A stretch of 53,113 nucleotides of DNA, from assembly GCA_019634145.1 (NCBI GenBank), contig JAHQVU010000033.1:1-53113 (forward strand), in the 5' to 3' direction. The notes under the pieces were generated by a model. The model saw nothing but the letters and a program-made list of their open reading frames with translations. It was not told the origin of the DNA and did not search any database. The DNA is from Micavibrio sp. Its GTDB lineage: Bacteria > Pseudomonadota > Alphaproteobacteria > Micavibrionales > Micavibrionaceae. Shown here piece by piece: positions 34,858 through 43,082 of this stretch. Both the position numbers and the translations under genes were made by a program. Position 1 is the stretch's first letter, and each line of letters begins with the position of its first letter.

Positions 34858-34929
34858 GTGAATAACACTAGATTCTCGGTGGTTTTTCGTAAAGGCTTAC
34901 TTTATTAAACTCATAAACTTACTAACCTG

Positions 34930-34978
34930 AAAGGTATTTATGGGGGCAAAATTTGTTCAAGTTGTTGTAAATACCTTT
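34930..34978. repeat. Perfect 11-bp inverted repeat upstream of xerD
   Basis: aaaggtattta (34930-34940) and taaataccttt (34968-34978) are exact reverse complements separated by 27 bases. The repeat lies 26 bases upstream of the strong xerD promoter and about 70 bases upstream of aroK in the other direction. Its length and symmetry suit an operator for a dimeric regulator acting on the divergent genes. No regulator gene is adjacent. Confidence 0.55.
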
Positions 34979-35003
34979 GTATACACTTACAGCGAATGCA
35001 ATG

Positions 35004-35031
35004 TTGACAGTGTGAAAGTCTTTGATATGAT
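35004..35031 (+). promoter_or_regulatory. Near-consensus sigma-70 promoter for xerD
   Basis: A perfect -35 TTGACA (35004-35009) is followed after 16 bases by TATGAT (35026-35031), five of six matches to the -10 box. A second perfect TTGACA at 35056-35061 has a weaker TATTTA 17 bases on. Transcription from the first would start near 35038, leaving a leader of about 230 bases before the xerD start at 35268. The 410-base gap 34858-35267 holds only this and the inverted repeat. Confidence 0.7.
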
Positions 35032-35267
35032 GTACTCGGTAGTTTATGAAAAAACTTGACAAAGATCTGATAAGGCGTTATTTAGTTTTCACATAACTAA
35101 GAGTAGTGGCCTCTATCTTTCTTGAGTATGTTACCAAAGTCTTTATTAGTAAGGACTAAAAAATAACAGACATGCTTGCAGGCTGAAATTCAACAGTGTG
35201 GAGCGTGGATTTAAAAACAAAACCGGGTAGAACTAATCCGGGTGAGCTAAATAAAGGAGAATATAGT

Positions 35268-36260
35268 ATGGCAAGACCAGGTCGTCCGGCAATGCCCAAA
35301 CCAGATCTGCACCCGATGGTGGATTCATTTTTGGACATGCTTACAACAGAACGCGGTGCGGCGCTTAATACACGTCAGGCCTATTGGCGTGACTTGGCAG
35401 ATGTCAGTCTATACCTTCGTAACCAGCGTAAAACAGACATTGATATGGCGAGCACTGATGATCTTCAGGCTTACTTGAAAGATTTGAGTGAGAAAACTCA
35501 CGTAAAGGGTCAGAACAAGGGCAAGATTGCTGTTCGCACAGTTGCGCGCCGCCTCTCTGCGCTCCGTCAGTTCTATCGCTTTGCAGTTTCAGAAAATGTT
35601 CGTCAAGATGATCCGACATCTACAATCGAAAGCCCTAAGCAGGGTCGTACTTTGCCAAAAACATTGAGCGAATCTGAGGTTGATCAGTTGATTAAGACAG
35701 CGGCAGTGGCCGGAACACCAGAAAGTGTTCGTTTGGTTTGTTTGCTTGAAATGCTTTATGCAACAGGTCTTCGCGTTTCTGAGTTGGTCGGTCTTCCAAT
35801 GTCCGCTTTGGGCGATGACAACCAGTTCATTATCGTGGCCGGTAAAGCAGGGCGCGAGCGTATGGTTCCTCTTTCAGAAGCTGCACAAACTGCAATTAAA
35901 GACTATCTAAATGTACGCAAACGCTTTGTCGGTATTGAAGAATCCGCTAATCAAGAGCAGTGGGTATTCCCGTCTCGTACATCTGACAGTGGTCACCTTA
36001 CACGCCAGCGTTTTGCGCAGCTCCTTAAGGATTTGGCACGTGATGCCGAGGTTGATGAAAGTCGCGTTAGCCCGCACATTCTTCGTCACGCATTTGCAAC
36101 GCACCTTCTTTCACGTGGTGCAGACCTTCGCAGTGTGCAGAAAATGTTGGGTCACGCAGATATTGCAACAACTCAGATTTACACACACATTATCGGTGAA
36201 AATCTTGATAAAACAGTTGAGGAAAAGCACCCGCTGGCCAAGAAAACTAGCTCTAAATAA
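35268..36260 (+). CDS. xerD: Site-specific tyrosine recombinase XerD
   Basis: XerD resolves chromosome dimers at dif with XerC. I chose the ATG at 35268, after a clear aaaggaga site; upstream frame bases add 24 unrelated residues. The 330-residue protein has the SAM-like N-terminal core-binding domain (FLDMLTTERGAALNTRQAYWRDLADVSLYL) and the catalytic domain. Active-site residues are the R of ATGLRVSEL, the K of VAGKAGRERM, HxxR in SPHILRHAFATHLL, the H of GHADIATTQIY and its Tyr nucleophile. Codon use leans to cgt, gca and gtt, like a highly expressed gene. accA follows 107 bases later. XerD rather than XerC is inferred from the accA/aroK context. Confidence 0.92.
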   Translation: MARPGRPAMPKPDLHPMVDSFLDMLTTERGAALNTRQAYWRDLADVSLYLRNQRKTDIDMASTDDLQAYLKDLSEKTHVKGQNKGKIAVRTVARRLSALRQFYRFAVSENVRQDDPTSTIESPKQGRTLPKTLSESEVDQLIKTAAVAGTPESVRLVCLLEMLYATGLRVSELVGLPMSALGDDNQFIIVAGKAGRERMVPLSEAAQTAIKDYLNVRKRFVGIEESANQEQWVFPSRTSDSGHLTRQRFAQLLKDLARDAEVDESRVSPHILRHAFATHLLSRGADLRSVQKMLGHADIATTQIYTHIIGENLDKTVEEKHPLAKKTSSK

Positions 36261-36281
36261 GATTTTATACTCAATTTTAAT

Positions 36282-36316
36282 GCAGGCGGGCTTCTATTCC
36301 GATTGAATAGACCTGC
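36282..36316 (+). terminator. Bulged hairpin between xerD and accA
   Basis: tctattc (36293-36299) and gaataga (36305-36311) form a perfect 7-bp stem. It is extended after a bulge by gcagg (36282-36286) and cctgc (36312-36316). No T tract follows, so it may be an RNA stability or processing element rather than a terminator. Confidence 0.45.
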
Positions 36317-36367
36317 CTCATTTGCTATACAGCCCTACCATCAATGAAAAAAATATAAGAAGCCGCT

Positions 36368-37309
36368 ATGCTGGATTTTGAAAAACCCATTATTGAATTG
36401 GAAAAAAAGATCGCTGAACTGCGTCACGTTAGCAGTGATAGTGAGGTTAATATAGTTGACGAGATCGCGAAAATGCAATCCAAAGCTGATAAGCTCAAGC
36501 AACAAATCTATGGCAAACTTACGCCCGTTCAAAAGGTTCAGGTTGCTCGCCATGCTGAGCGCCCAAGCTTTGACGACTACATTAAGGGGTTCATAACCGA
36601 TTTCACGCCATTAGCGGGTGATAGAAATTTTGCCGAGGATCACGCGCTTCCCGGTGGTCTAGGGCGATTTAATGGTCGTCCATGTGTAATCATAGGGCAC
36701 GAAAAAGGTCATGATACACAAAGTCGTATCAAACATAATTTTGGTATGGCGCGCCCTGAGGGGTATAGAAAAGCGCAGCGCCTCATGGATATGGCTGCTC
36801 AATTTCAGCTGCCTGTTATTACGCTTGTTGATACAAAAGGTGCTTACCCCGGTCGAGGCGCGGAGGAGCGCGGGCAATCCGAGGCAATCGCGAAATCTAT
36901 TGAAAAGTGCTTGCGTACAGATGTACCAATAATCTCTGTTATTGTGGGAGAAGGCGGTTCTGGCGGCGCAATTGCAATTGCTGTAGCTGATAAAATTTAC
37001 ATGCTCGAGCACTCTGTCTACTCTGTAATCTCGCCGGAAGGGTGCGCCTCTATATTGTGGCGCAGTGCATCCCATGCAGATGAAGCCGCAACGGCCTTAA
37101 AGCTTACGGCCCAGGATTTGCATGGCCTGAAGCTTATTGATGGCATCATCGAAGAGCCAATAGGTGGTGCGCATAGAAATATAGAAGAAACAATCGCGCG
37201 TGTCGGCGCCCAGATTAAAAAGGGCTTAAGCGAGATGACCCCATGGGATAGCGGGGACATCATCGCAAAACGTAGAGCGAAGTTTTTGGAGTTTGGTAGA
37301 AATATTTAA
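36368..37309 (+). CDS. accA: Acetyl-CoA carboxylase carboxyltransferase alpha subunit
   Basis: This subunit transfers the carboxyl group from biotin to acetyl-CoA for fatty-acid synthesis. The 313 residues match AccA. Motifs are [17 protein letters not shown] at the N-terminus, [54 protein letters not shown] and the oxyanion region [38 protein letters not shown]. accD lies elsewhere. The xerD-accA pairing is frequent in alphaproteobacteria. It shares the TTAA tetranucleotide at 37306-37309 with the stop of the convergent RHH gene. Confidence 0.98.
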   Translation: MLDFEKPIIELEKKIAELRHVSSDSEVNIVDEIAKMQSKADKLKQQIYGKLTPVQKVQVARHAERPSFDDYIKGFITDFTPLAGDRNFAEDHALPGGLGRFNGRPCVIIGHEKGHDTQSRIKHNFGMARPEGYRKAQRLMDMAAQFQLPVITLVDTKGAYPGRGAEERGQSEAIAKSIEKCLRTDVPIISVIVGEGGSGGAIAIAVADKIYMLEHSVYSVISPEGCASILWRSASHADEAATALKLTAQDLHGLKLIDGIIEEPIGGAHRNIEETIARVGAQIKKGLSEMTPWDSGDIIAKRRAKFLEFGRNI

Positions 37310-37710
37310 GCGCTCATTGCCTTATGAGAGATTGGCTTTTCCAACGTTTCAGGGTTTCTGCGGCGGCTAATCGGATTATTTATGCGAGCGCGATTCCTCA
37401 TATGGTTTATGTTGCCATGTCCAGCCTTGGCGTGTCCGCTTTCTGTTGTTGCGGCGCGAAAATAAAGCATGATAAATACGCGAATTGCGGCAGTCAGTGA
37501 CGTGTTCTCTTTTTTTCTTAAATAGATAAGCGTGCAGATTTCATGGATGCTGCACAGCTCTCTGTCTGCAATTTCATTGAGTGCAGACCACATTTCGGGC
37601 TCTAGCCTTACTGATGTGCGCCTACTATTAACGGTAATATTTTTGCTAACTAGAGTGCTTTTGATTTCATTTTTTTCGTAGAAAGTATTTGTGGAATTAA
37701 AATCTTTCAT
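37306..37710 (-). CDS. RHH_4 (ribbon-helix-helix) protein
   Basis: The 134-residue protein has the pattern [23 protein letters not shown] (about residues 29-51), then [10 protein letters not shown] and [17 protein letters not shown]. This matches ribbon-helix-helix domain RHH_4, common in alphaproteobacteria as a small regulator next to central genes; the Thr-Ser-Val-Arg-Leu stretch is the DNA-contacting strand. The ribosome site aaaaggga lies just before the ATG. A basic tail of about 45 residues ([19 protein letters not shown] ... [11 protein letters not shown]) could add DNA affinity. The target is unknown; accA and bolA are its neighbours. Confidence 0.82.
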   Translation of the reverse strand: MKDFNSTNTFYEKNEIKSTLVSKNITVNSRRTSVRLEPEMWSALNEIADRELCSIHEICTLIYLRKKENTSLTAAIRVFIMLYFRAATTESGHAKAGHGNINHMRNRARINNPISRRRNPETLEKPISHKAMSA

Positions 37711-37811
37711 GGTATTTCCCTTTTACTGTGACGATTATCCCTGCAGACAGTTGTATAGTATCAACACAACCTGGGGATGTAAAGTGATAAAGGAAAGCTT
37801 TGTTTTTAATG

Positions 37812-38072
37812 TTATTCAGTGGTTGTTGTAATGCTCAGAGCGTGTATTTTACTATCCATTAACTCTTTTAGGCAGGAGTATATTAAGGTATGACACTCAA
37901 TTTTGCTTTTGCCATAAAACGTCTTTGATGCAATTATGAGTTTAAAGTGACTTTCGCCAGTTCCGTTGTCACCCGCATGTCCTTTATGTTTACTGCTTTC
38001 GTTAATTATTTCTAACCTTGACGGAGAGAATTCCTGAACTATTTTTCTTCTAATTTCTTGCTCTACTGACAT
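37812..38072 (-). CDS. bolA: BolA family protein
   Basis: BolA proteins bind [2Fe-2S] monothiol glutaredoxins and act in iron or stress regulation. The sequence RLEIINESSKHKGH, then GESHFKLIIASKTFYGKSKIECHTLIYSCLKELMDSKIHALSI, is the BolA fold, with the conserved H of ESHF and the C/H position near SKIECH. The start is uncertain between ATG 38072 (MSVEQEIRRKI, 86 residues) and ATG 38087 (91 residues); both lack a strong ribosome site. I chose the shorter, which matches other BolA starts. It is divergent from the J-domain gene with fewer than 45 bases between them. Confidence 0.9.
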   Translation of the reverse strand: MSVEQEIRRKIVQEFSPSRLEIINESSKHKGHAGDNGTGESHFKLIIASKTFYGKSKIECHTLIYSCLKELMDSKIHALSITTTTE

Positions 38073-38101
38073 TTTAACTTCATCCAATCGTATGATTTGC
38101 T

Positions 38102-38107
38102 TATAAT
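38102..38107 (+). promoter_or_regulatory. TATAAT close to the J-domain start codon
   Basis: A perfect -10 box TATAAT (38102-38107) lies 6 bases before the J-domain ATG at 38114. No Shine-Dalgarno sequence is present. A -35 at 38079-38084 (TTCATC) is only a 3 of 6 match. Transcription would begin at or next to the A of the ATG, implying a leaderless message. Confidence 0.4.
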
Positions 38108-38113
38108 ATATAT

Positions 38114-38731
38114 ATGGTCAAAATAAATTTGAAACCCAAATCGCCGCATTTTGCCGACGGTAGAGAAAAAGAGCAAGAGCCTCAGCTTTGCGAAATGCCG
38201 GGTTGTATGGGTGTGGGGGAGCATAAGGCGCCCAAACACCGCGGCCTGAATGAGTATTATATGTTTTGCGTGGACCACGTCCGTGAATACAATAAATCAT
38301 GGAACTACTTTGACGGTCTTTCCGATGATGAGGTGCAAGAGCATATGTACAAGAGCATGTATGGTGATCGGCCAACGTGGAAATATGGCGTAAATGGAAA
38401 TGCCGAGGATGAGCTCTATGACAAGATTTGGCGCTCTTATCATGGCGAGGATGCCCCGCCGCACCGCGGGGAAAGCGAAAAAGAGCGCCGCGATAAGTTT
38501 CATGCCACTCATAAAACGCCAGAACATGAAGCGCTGGCTGTTATGGGATTAGAGCCACCTGTGGATCTTAAGGCAATTAAAGTGCGCTATAAAGAACTCG
38601 CGAAAAAGCATCATCCTGACCTTAACAAGGGCTGTCAAAAATCCGAAGAGCAGCTTAAGAAAATAAATATGGCCTATACAGTATTAAGGCTTGCCTATGA
38701 AGCTTACGAAAAACTCCCTCAAAAAGGTTGA
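38114..38731 (+). CDS. J-domain (DnaJ-like) protein with Cys/His-rich N-terminus
   Basis: This is a predicted Hsp70 co-chaperone. The 205-residue protein has, at the N-terminus, CEMPGCMGVGEHKAPKHRGL and FCVDHVREYNKSWNYFDGL (a Cys/His pattern like a metal-binding knuckle). At the C-terminus is a J domain with KHHPDLNKG (the HPD loop, near residue 163), ending in LAYEAYEKL. This architecture is the alphaproteobacterial protein found next to bolA and cobS. It lacks the Gly/Phe and zinc-finger domains of DnaJ itself, so it is a specialised J protein. It overlaps no neighbour; cobS starts about 100 bases downstream. Confidence 0.9.
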   Translation: MVKINLKPKSPHFADGREKEQEPQLCEMPGCMGVGEHKAPKHRGLNEYYMFCVDHVREYNKSWNYFDGLSDDEVQEHMYKSMYGDRPTWKYGVNGNAEDELYDKIWRSYHGEDAPPHRGESEKERRDKFHATHKTPEHEALAVMGLEPPVDLKAIKVRYKELAKKHHPDLNKGCQKSEEQLKKINMAYTVLRLAYEAYEKLPQKG

Positions 38732-38833
38732 TTTTTGACGCGCCAAGGCACAAAGTCACATCAGAAAATAAAATTCAGGCAACAGATTATGCAGCAAAAA
38801 GATAACCAGGATACCGAACGCGAAGATCATAGT

Positions 38834-39847
38834 ATGTCTTTCGACATTACGACGATCAAAGCGAAGGAGGGAAAGTATTCGACTATCCCCGATACAAAGG
38901 TAAATGTCCGTGATGTTTTTGGACTTGATATTGATTGGGAGGTTCCGGCTTTCAGTGAAGGCGGCCAGAATGTGCCTAATCCTGATCCAACATACCAGTT
39001 CGATCATGACACAACGCTGGCAATCCTGGCAGGCTTCTCGCATAACCGCCGCGTGATGGTGCAGGGCTATCACGGTACAGGTAAATCCACGCATATCGAG
39101 CAAGTCGCCGCGCGCCTGAATTGGCCATGCGTTCGCATTAACCTTGATAGCCATGTTAGCCGAACTGACCTGATCGGTAAGGATACGATTGTTTTGCAAG
39201 AAGGTAAGCAGATTACCAAGTGGCAGGAAGGTTTGCTGCCGTGGTCGCTACAAAACCCCGTTACACTTGTGTTTGATGAGTATGACGCCGGTCGTCCCGA
39301 CGTAATGTTCGTTATTCAGCGCGTGCTAGAGGCTGAAGGGCGCTTGACGCTTCTCGATCAAAACAAAGTGATCCGTCCGCACCCCGCCTTCCGTCTGTTC
39401 GCAACCGCCAACACAATTGGTCTTGGCGATACGACAGGTCTTTATCACGGCACGCAGGCGATTAACCAAGGGCAAATGGACAGATGGAATATTGTGACCA
39501 CGCTGAATTATCTGCCGCATGATGATGAGGCCAACATTATGCTCGCTAAATTCCCTGAATTCGATGATGCAAATGGGCGTGATGAAATTGACAAAATGGT
39601 GCAAGTGGCGGATTTAACGCGTCAGGGCTTTATCAATGGTGATCTCTCAACGCTTATGTCCCCGCGAACTGTAATTGCATGGATCGAGAATTTTGATATT
39701 TTCAAGGATCGTGAATTGGCTTTCCGCCTTGCGTTCCTTAATAAATGTGACGAAGCTGAGCGCCCAATCATTGCTGAATACTATCAGCGTAGCTTTAATG
39801 TTGAGCTGCCGCAAAGCGCCATTCGCGCGCAAAGTGTGGTGGGATAA
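38834..39847 (+). CDS. cobS: Cobaltochelatase subunit CobS, MoxR-type AAA+ ATPase
   Basis: CobS with CobT and CobN inserts cobalt into hydrogenobyrinate diamide in aerobic B12 synthesis. I chose ATG 38834 ([15 protein letters not shown], 337 residues); frames from 38735 (TTG) and 38789 are longer with an unrelated start. Motifs are the Walker [19 protein letters not shown], Walker [16 protein letters not shown], sensor 1 [23 protein letters not shown] and the MoxR-like QMDRWNIV. Both CobS and CobT are present but no cobN, cbi or cob genes are nearby, so the pair may serve another metal- or client-remodelling role. The small J-domain gene precedes it. Confidence 0.9.
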   Translation: MSFDITTIKAKEGKYSTIPDTKVNVRDVFGLDIDWEVPAFSEGGQNVPNPDPTYQFDHDTTLAILAGFSHNRRVMVQGYHGTGKSTHIEQVAARLNWPCVRINLDSHVSRTDLIGKDTIVLQEGKQITKWQEGLLPWSLQNPVTLVFDEYDAGRPDVMFVIQRVLEAEGRLTLLDQNKVIRPHPAFRLFATANTIGLGDTTGLYHGTQAINQGQMDRWNIVTTLNYLPHDDEANIMLAKFPEFDDANGRDEIDKMVQVADLTRQGFINGDLSTLMSPRTVIAWIENFDIFKDRELAFRLAFLNKCDEAERPIIAEYYQRSFNVELPQSAIRAQSVVG

Positions 39848-39859
39848 GTTTTAAGGTGA

Positions 39860-40117
39860 TTACCCGATTTTCGAGCCTTTATTTTGTGCAAACTCTGCGA
39901 CATGACCAAGACTTTTTTGAACTGTTTTGAGCGTCTCTTGCAAGGATTCGCTAATCGCCTGCGCTCCGCTTTCCTTGTTAAATCCACCACTTAAGAATTG
40001 TTGGCCCATATTAAATGTAAAAATGGCGGCAATAGCCATGAAGGCATATTTAAGTGCCTTAGCACCTAATCCTGTGACTGGATTGCTTTTGCTGCTGAAT
40101 AAATTGGTTAATCCCAT
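39860..40117 (-). CDS. Small membrane protein between cobS and cobT
   Basis: The 85-residue protein has one hydrophobic segment (KYAFMAIAAIFTFNMG, about residues 23-38) and a polar, helical C-terminus (QAISESLQETLKTVQKSLGHVAEFAQNKG). It runs opposite to cobS and cobT; its stop is 12 bases after the cobS stop. A short aagg site lies before the ATG. A single-TM helical protein of this type could anchor or regulate a complex, but no family is recognised. It could also be a spurious frame, although the intact amphipathic pattern argues against that. Confidence 0.5.
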   Translation of the reverse strand: MGLTNLFSSKSNPVTGLGAKALKYAFMAIAAIFTFNMGQQFLSGGFNKESGAQAISESLQETLKTVQKSLGHVAEFAQNKGSKIG

Positions 40118-40223
40118 TACACGCCTTATTATTTATTTGATTGCACTAATTTTACCATAGTCCCTTCATAATTAGCAAACTTCTGCGCTTCCTCTCTCCG
40201 CGCACCTTTGCTACAGTCACTTC

Positions 40224-42071
40224 ATGAGCGAAAATATCATTGATACTGAAAGCCTAAAACAGATCACATCTGCTGCCATGCGGACGCTAGCTGCGGATGT
40301 TGAAATGGATGCGATTTACTCGTCTGCGGAGGCGCCGGTAGGGCGTCTTTCTCCAACGGGTAGGCCACGTATACCCGCACCCAATATGAAGATGGATGAA
40401 CGCGCTCTGCGACTATTTAGGGGCTGCGCAGATATTCAGGCGCTCTATGCCCGCCACCATGATGAAAAGATGCACCGCAGGCTCGCCCCTTCTGATTTTA
40501 GCGCGCGAGAGGTTTTTGATGCTCTTGAGCAAGCCCGCTGCGAGGCGATAGGCGCCCGTAAAATGCGCGGGGTTGCTGCGAATATGAATGCAGTGCTGGA
40601 AGAAAAATGTAAACGCGCGGGCTTTGAGAGTATGGCTGATGCAGGTCAAATCGGTATGCACGATGCTCTCCATGTCATGGCGCGTCTCGCGCTTACAGGT
40701 GAGCCAATTCCACCTTCGGCGCAAAATCTGGTGAAGCTGTACGAGCCAATTCTAAAGCAACATTTTGGCGAAATGGATTTGTCGTCCCTCGCCGATGTGT
40801 TGAATGATCAGCAGGCCTTTGCCGCCCGCTCGAAAACACTTCTTCAAGCGCTGGGCGTGATTGAAGCCGATCAAGCCGATAGCGATGACTTGGATAGCGA
40901 TAGCGGCGCTGAGGATGAAAATAACGAAACCCCGCCCGAGGAAGAGGGTGAAAACCCGTCCGAAGAACAAGAAGAAGCCGACCAATCTGGCATGGATGAA
41001 AGCATCACGGAAGCAGAAGATGATTTCGACGAAATGGACGGCTCTTATGATGAAGGGCAGGATGATGATCTGGGCGGTGAAGGGCAAGCTGATCAAGCCG
41101 CAGGCCCTTCCAAGCAGCACCATGACGCAGCCGACAGTGGTCCACATGGTATGTATGAAGTCTATACCACCGCCTTTGATGAGGAGGTCGGTGCACAAGA
41201 ATTGGCTGAAAGCTTCGAGCTTGAACGCCTGCGCAAAATGCTGGACGAACAGCTCTCTGCCCACGCAAATGTGATTACAAAACTCGCCAATCGCCTGCAG
41301 CGTAAACTCATGGCCCAGCAGCAACGCTCCTGGCGCTTTGATCTGGAGGAGGGTGTTATACACGCCCCGCGTCTGGCGCGTATCATCGCTAACCCGACTG
41401 TGCCCTTAACCTTCAAGCAAGAGCGGGAGCAGGAGTTTCGCGATACAGTGGTGACGCTCTTAATTGATAATTCAGGCTCTATGCGCGGACGTCCGATTGC
41501 TTTGGCAGCTATGAGCGCGGATATCATCGCCCGTACGCTTGAGCGTTGCGGTGTGAAGGTCGAGGTCCTCGGCTTCACCACCCGGGCATGGAAGGGCGGT
41601 AAATCCCGCGAGCTATGGCAGGAGCAAGGCAGGCCGCCAATGCCCGGTCGCCTCAACGACCTGCGCCATATCATCTATAAAGCCGCCGATGCGCCCATGC
41701 GCCGCACGCGAAAGAATATCGGCCTGATGCTTAAAGAAGGTATTTTAAAAGAAAATATCGACGGCGAAGCTTTGGTCTGGGCCTATAATCGCCTTGCCAA
41801 ACGCCCTGAGGCACGCAAAATTTTAATGGTTATATCGGACGGCGCACCGGTCGATGATTCAACCCTGTCGGTTAACCCCACAAACTTGCTGGAAGCTGAC
41901 CTGCGCAGTGTCATAAAATGGATTGAGGATAAGAGTAAGGTTGAATTAACCGCCATCGGGATTGGACATGATGTTACGCGTTATTACGAGCGCGCTTTAA
42001 CTATATCCGATGCAGATGCGCTAGCTGGCGCTCTGGTAGGACAGTTAGCTGATTTGTTTGAGGATGCTTAG
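40224..42071 (+). CDS. cobT: Cobaltochelatase subunit CobT, VWA-domain protein
   Basis: CobT is the MIDAS-containing partner of CobS. The 615 residues start [11 protein letters not shown]. The N-terminal domain (about 1-210) is followed by a highly acidic linker (about 215-295, Glu/Asp with [17 protein letters not shown]) and a helical segment. The C-terminal von Willebrand A domain has the MIDAS motif [14 protein letters not shown] near residue 415, the Thr-rich [16 protein letters not shown], the metal Asp of [13 protein letters not shown] and a final AIGIGHDV. The frame is complete and close to the 600-640 of the family. It follows cobS by about 375 bases, with the small minus-strand membrane gene between. 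Confidence 0.93.
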   Translation: MSENIIDTESLKQITSAAMRTLAADVEMDAIYSSAEAPVGRLSPTGRPRIPAPNMKMDERALRLFRGCADIQALYARHHDEKMHRRLAPSDFSAREVFDALEQARCEAIGARKMRGVAANMNAVLEEKCKRAGFESMADAGQIGMHDALHVMARLALTGEPIPPSAQNLVKLYEPILKQHFGEMDLSSLADVLNDQQAFAARSKTLLQALGVIEADQADSDDLDSDSGAEDENNETPPEEEGENPSEEQEEADQSGMDESITEAEDDFDEMDGSYDEGQDDDLGGEGQADQAAGPSKQHHDAADSGPHGMYEVYTTAFDEEVGAQELAESFELERLRKMLDEQLSAHANVITKLANRLQRKLMAQQQRSWRFDLEEGVIHAPRLARIIANPTVPLTFKQEREQEFRDTVVTLLIDNSGSMRGRPIALAAMSADIIARTLERCGVKVEVLGFTTRAWKGGKSRELWQEQGRPPMPGRLNDLRHIIYKAADAPMRRTRKNIGLMLKEGILKENIDGEALVWAYNRLAKRPEARKILMVISDGAPVDDSTLSVNPTNLLEADLRSVIKWIEDKSKVELTAIGIGHDVTRYYERALTISDADALAGALVGQLADLFEDA

Positions 42072-42305
42072 GTTTTCCTGCAATTCTTCCAACATAGTTA
42101 TACCATTGAATTGTTGTAATTTTGTGGAGGGCTGGTGCTTATATAGATATAGATCCATTGCTAGATCGGGCATCTTGCAATTTTGGGCAAGGGGATAGGC
42201 TTCGCAAAAGGCGGGGTCATAGTTCTGTGTAAGCTGGAGGTTTGCGCAAGTTCCTATGTTTTGTAATCCATGATCCAACCTGTCCTTTTTTCTTTTTAGG
42301 TTAAA

Positions 42306-43082
42306 TCATGGAGCGTTTAAAGGAAGCGCTTTTTTACAAGCCTCAACATTTGCTCTTAAATTTGTGGGGTTAATTGTGCCAACAATCGCGCAAGGCGCAG
42401 CAGGGTGGGACAGGGCGAACTTAAAAGCCTTATTTATGTCTGTATCATGACCGCTAGATAAAACTTTCTTCAGCAATACGCCCTTATTATGCTCCGCCGC
42501 GTAATCCAGCACAGGCTTCTCATCTGTATAATCTGCTGTATACATCGCCATGACAACATCCATGCGCTCCAGCGTCTTAATCCCGCCCTCGGCTGTTTTG
42601 GTCGACGCGCCAATCGCCCGCACCAGACCGCGCTTTTTAAAATCGAGAAGCTTTTCGATGATTTCGTCTGAGAGGTTTCTAACATCGTTACCGTCTGAGT
42701 GCAGGAGCAGCATATCGATATAATCGGTCTTGAGGCGCTTAAGACTTCGCTCTAAACTCATTTCGAAATGCTTAGGCGTAAAGTTGTATGAAGATTTACC
42801 GCCTTCGAACTCTTCCCCGGCTTTACCGACAATCACCCAATCATCCCGCTGACCTTTCAGCAAATGTCCCAGCCGCTCTTCACTTGTTCCATAGGCGGAT
42901 GCGGTGTCGAGCATATTAATGCCCAAATCCTTTGCAAGCGCGAGTAAGTCTGCTGCCTCTGAATCACTGGGAAGCTCAAACCCTTTCGGATATTTTACGC
43001 CCTGATTACGACCAAATTTGACCGTGCCAAGGCCTAAGCGTGAAACGTTAATTCCAGTTTTTCCTAGGTCTATTTTGTCCAT
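42306..43082 (-). CDS. Aldo/keto reductase family protein
   Basis: The 258-residue protein is a TIM-barrel AKR. It has LGLGTVKFGRNQG, the catalytic Asp and Tyr in LDTASAYGTSEERLG (near residue 57), Lys in VIVGKAGEEF (near 85) and His in MLLLHSDGND (near 127), so the tetrad Asp-Tyr-Lys-His is present. It is shorter than the 280-330 usual for AKR, the C-terminal loops being reduced. It overlaps the FAD-dependent oxidoreductase gene upstream by 13 bases, so the two are coupled; a shared oxidation-reduction pathway is likely but the substrate is unknown. Confidence 0.88.
   Translation of the reverse strand: MDKIDLGKTGINVSRLGLGTVKFGRNQGVKYPKGFELPSDSEAADLLALAKDLGINMLDTASAYGTSEERLGHLLKGQRDDWVIVGKAGEEFEGGKSSYNFTPKHFEMSLERSLKRLKTDYIDMLLLHSDGNDVRNLSDEIIEKLLDFKKRGLVRAIGASTKTAEGGIKTLERMDVVMAMYTADYTDEKPVLDYAAEHNKGVLLKKVLSSGHDTDINKAFKFALSHPAAPCAIVGTINPTNLRANVEACKKALPLNAP

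Noticed and set aside
40752-41363. 203-residue minus-strand frame opposite cobT
   Set aside because: It is a hydrophobic-looking frame produced by the antisense of the acidic cobT linker (Glu/Asp codons read as Phe/Leu/Ile/Val).
42045-42278. 77-residue minus-strand frame overlapping the cobT 3' end
   Set aside because: It starts with TTG after an AGGACAGG stretch, which could be a ribosome site, but the product has no recognisable features and overlaps cobT. It was not firm enough to call.
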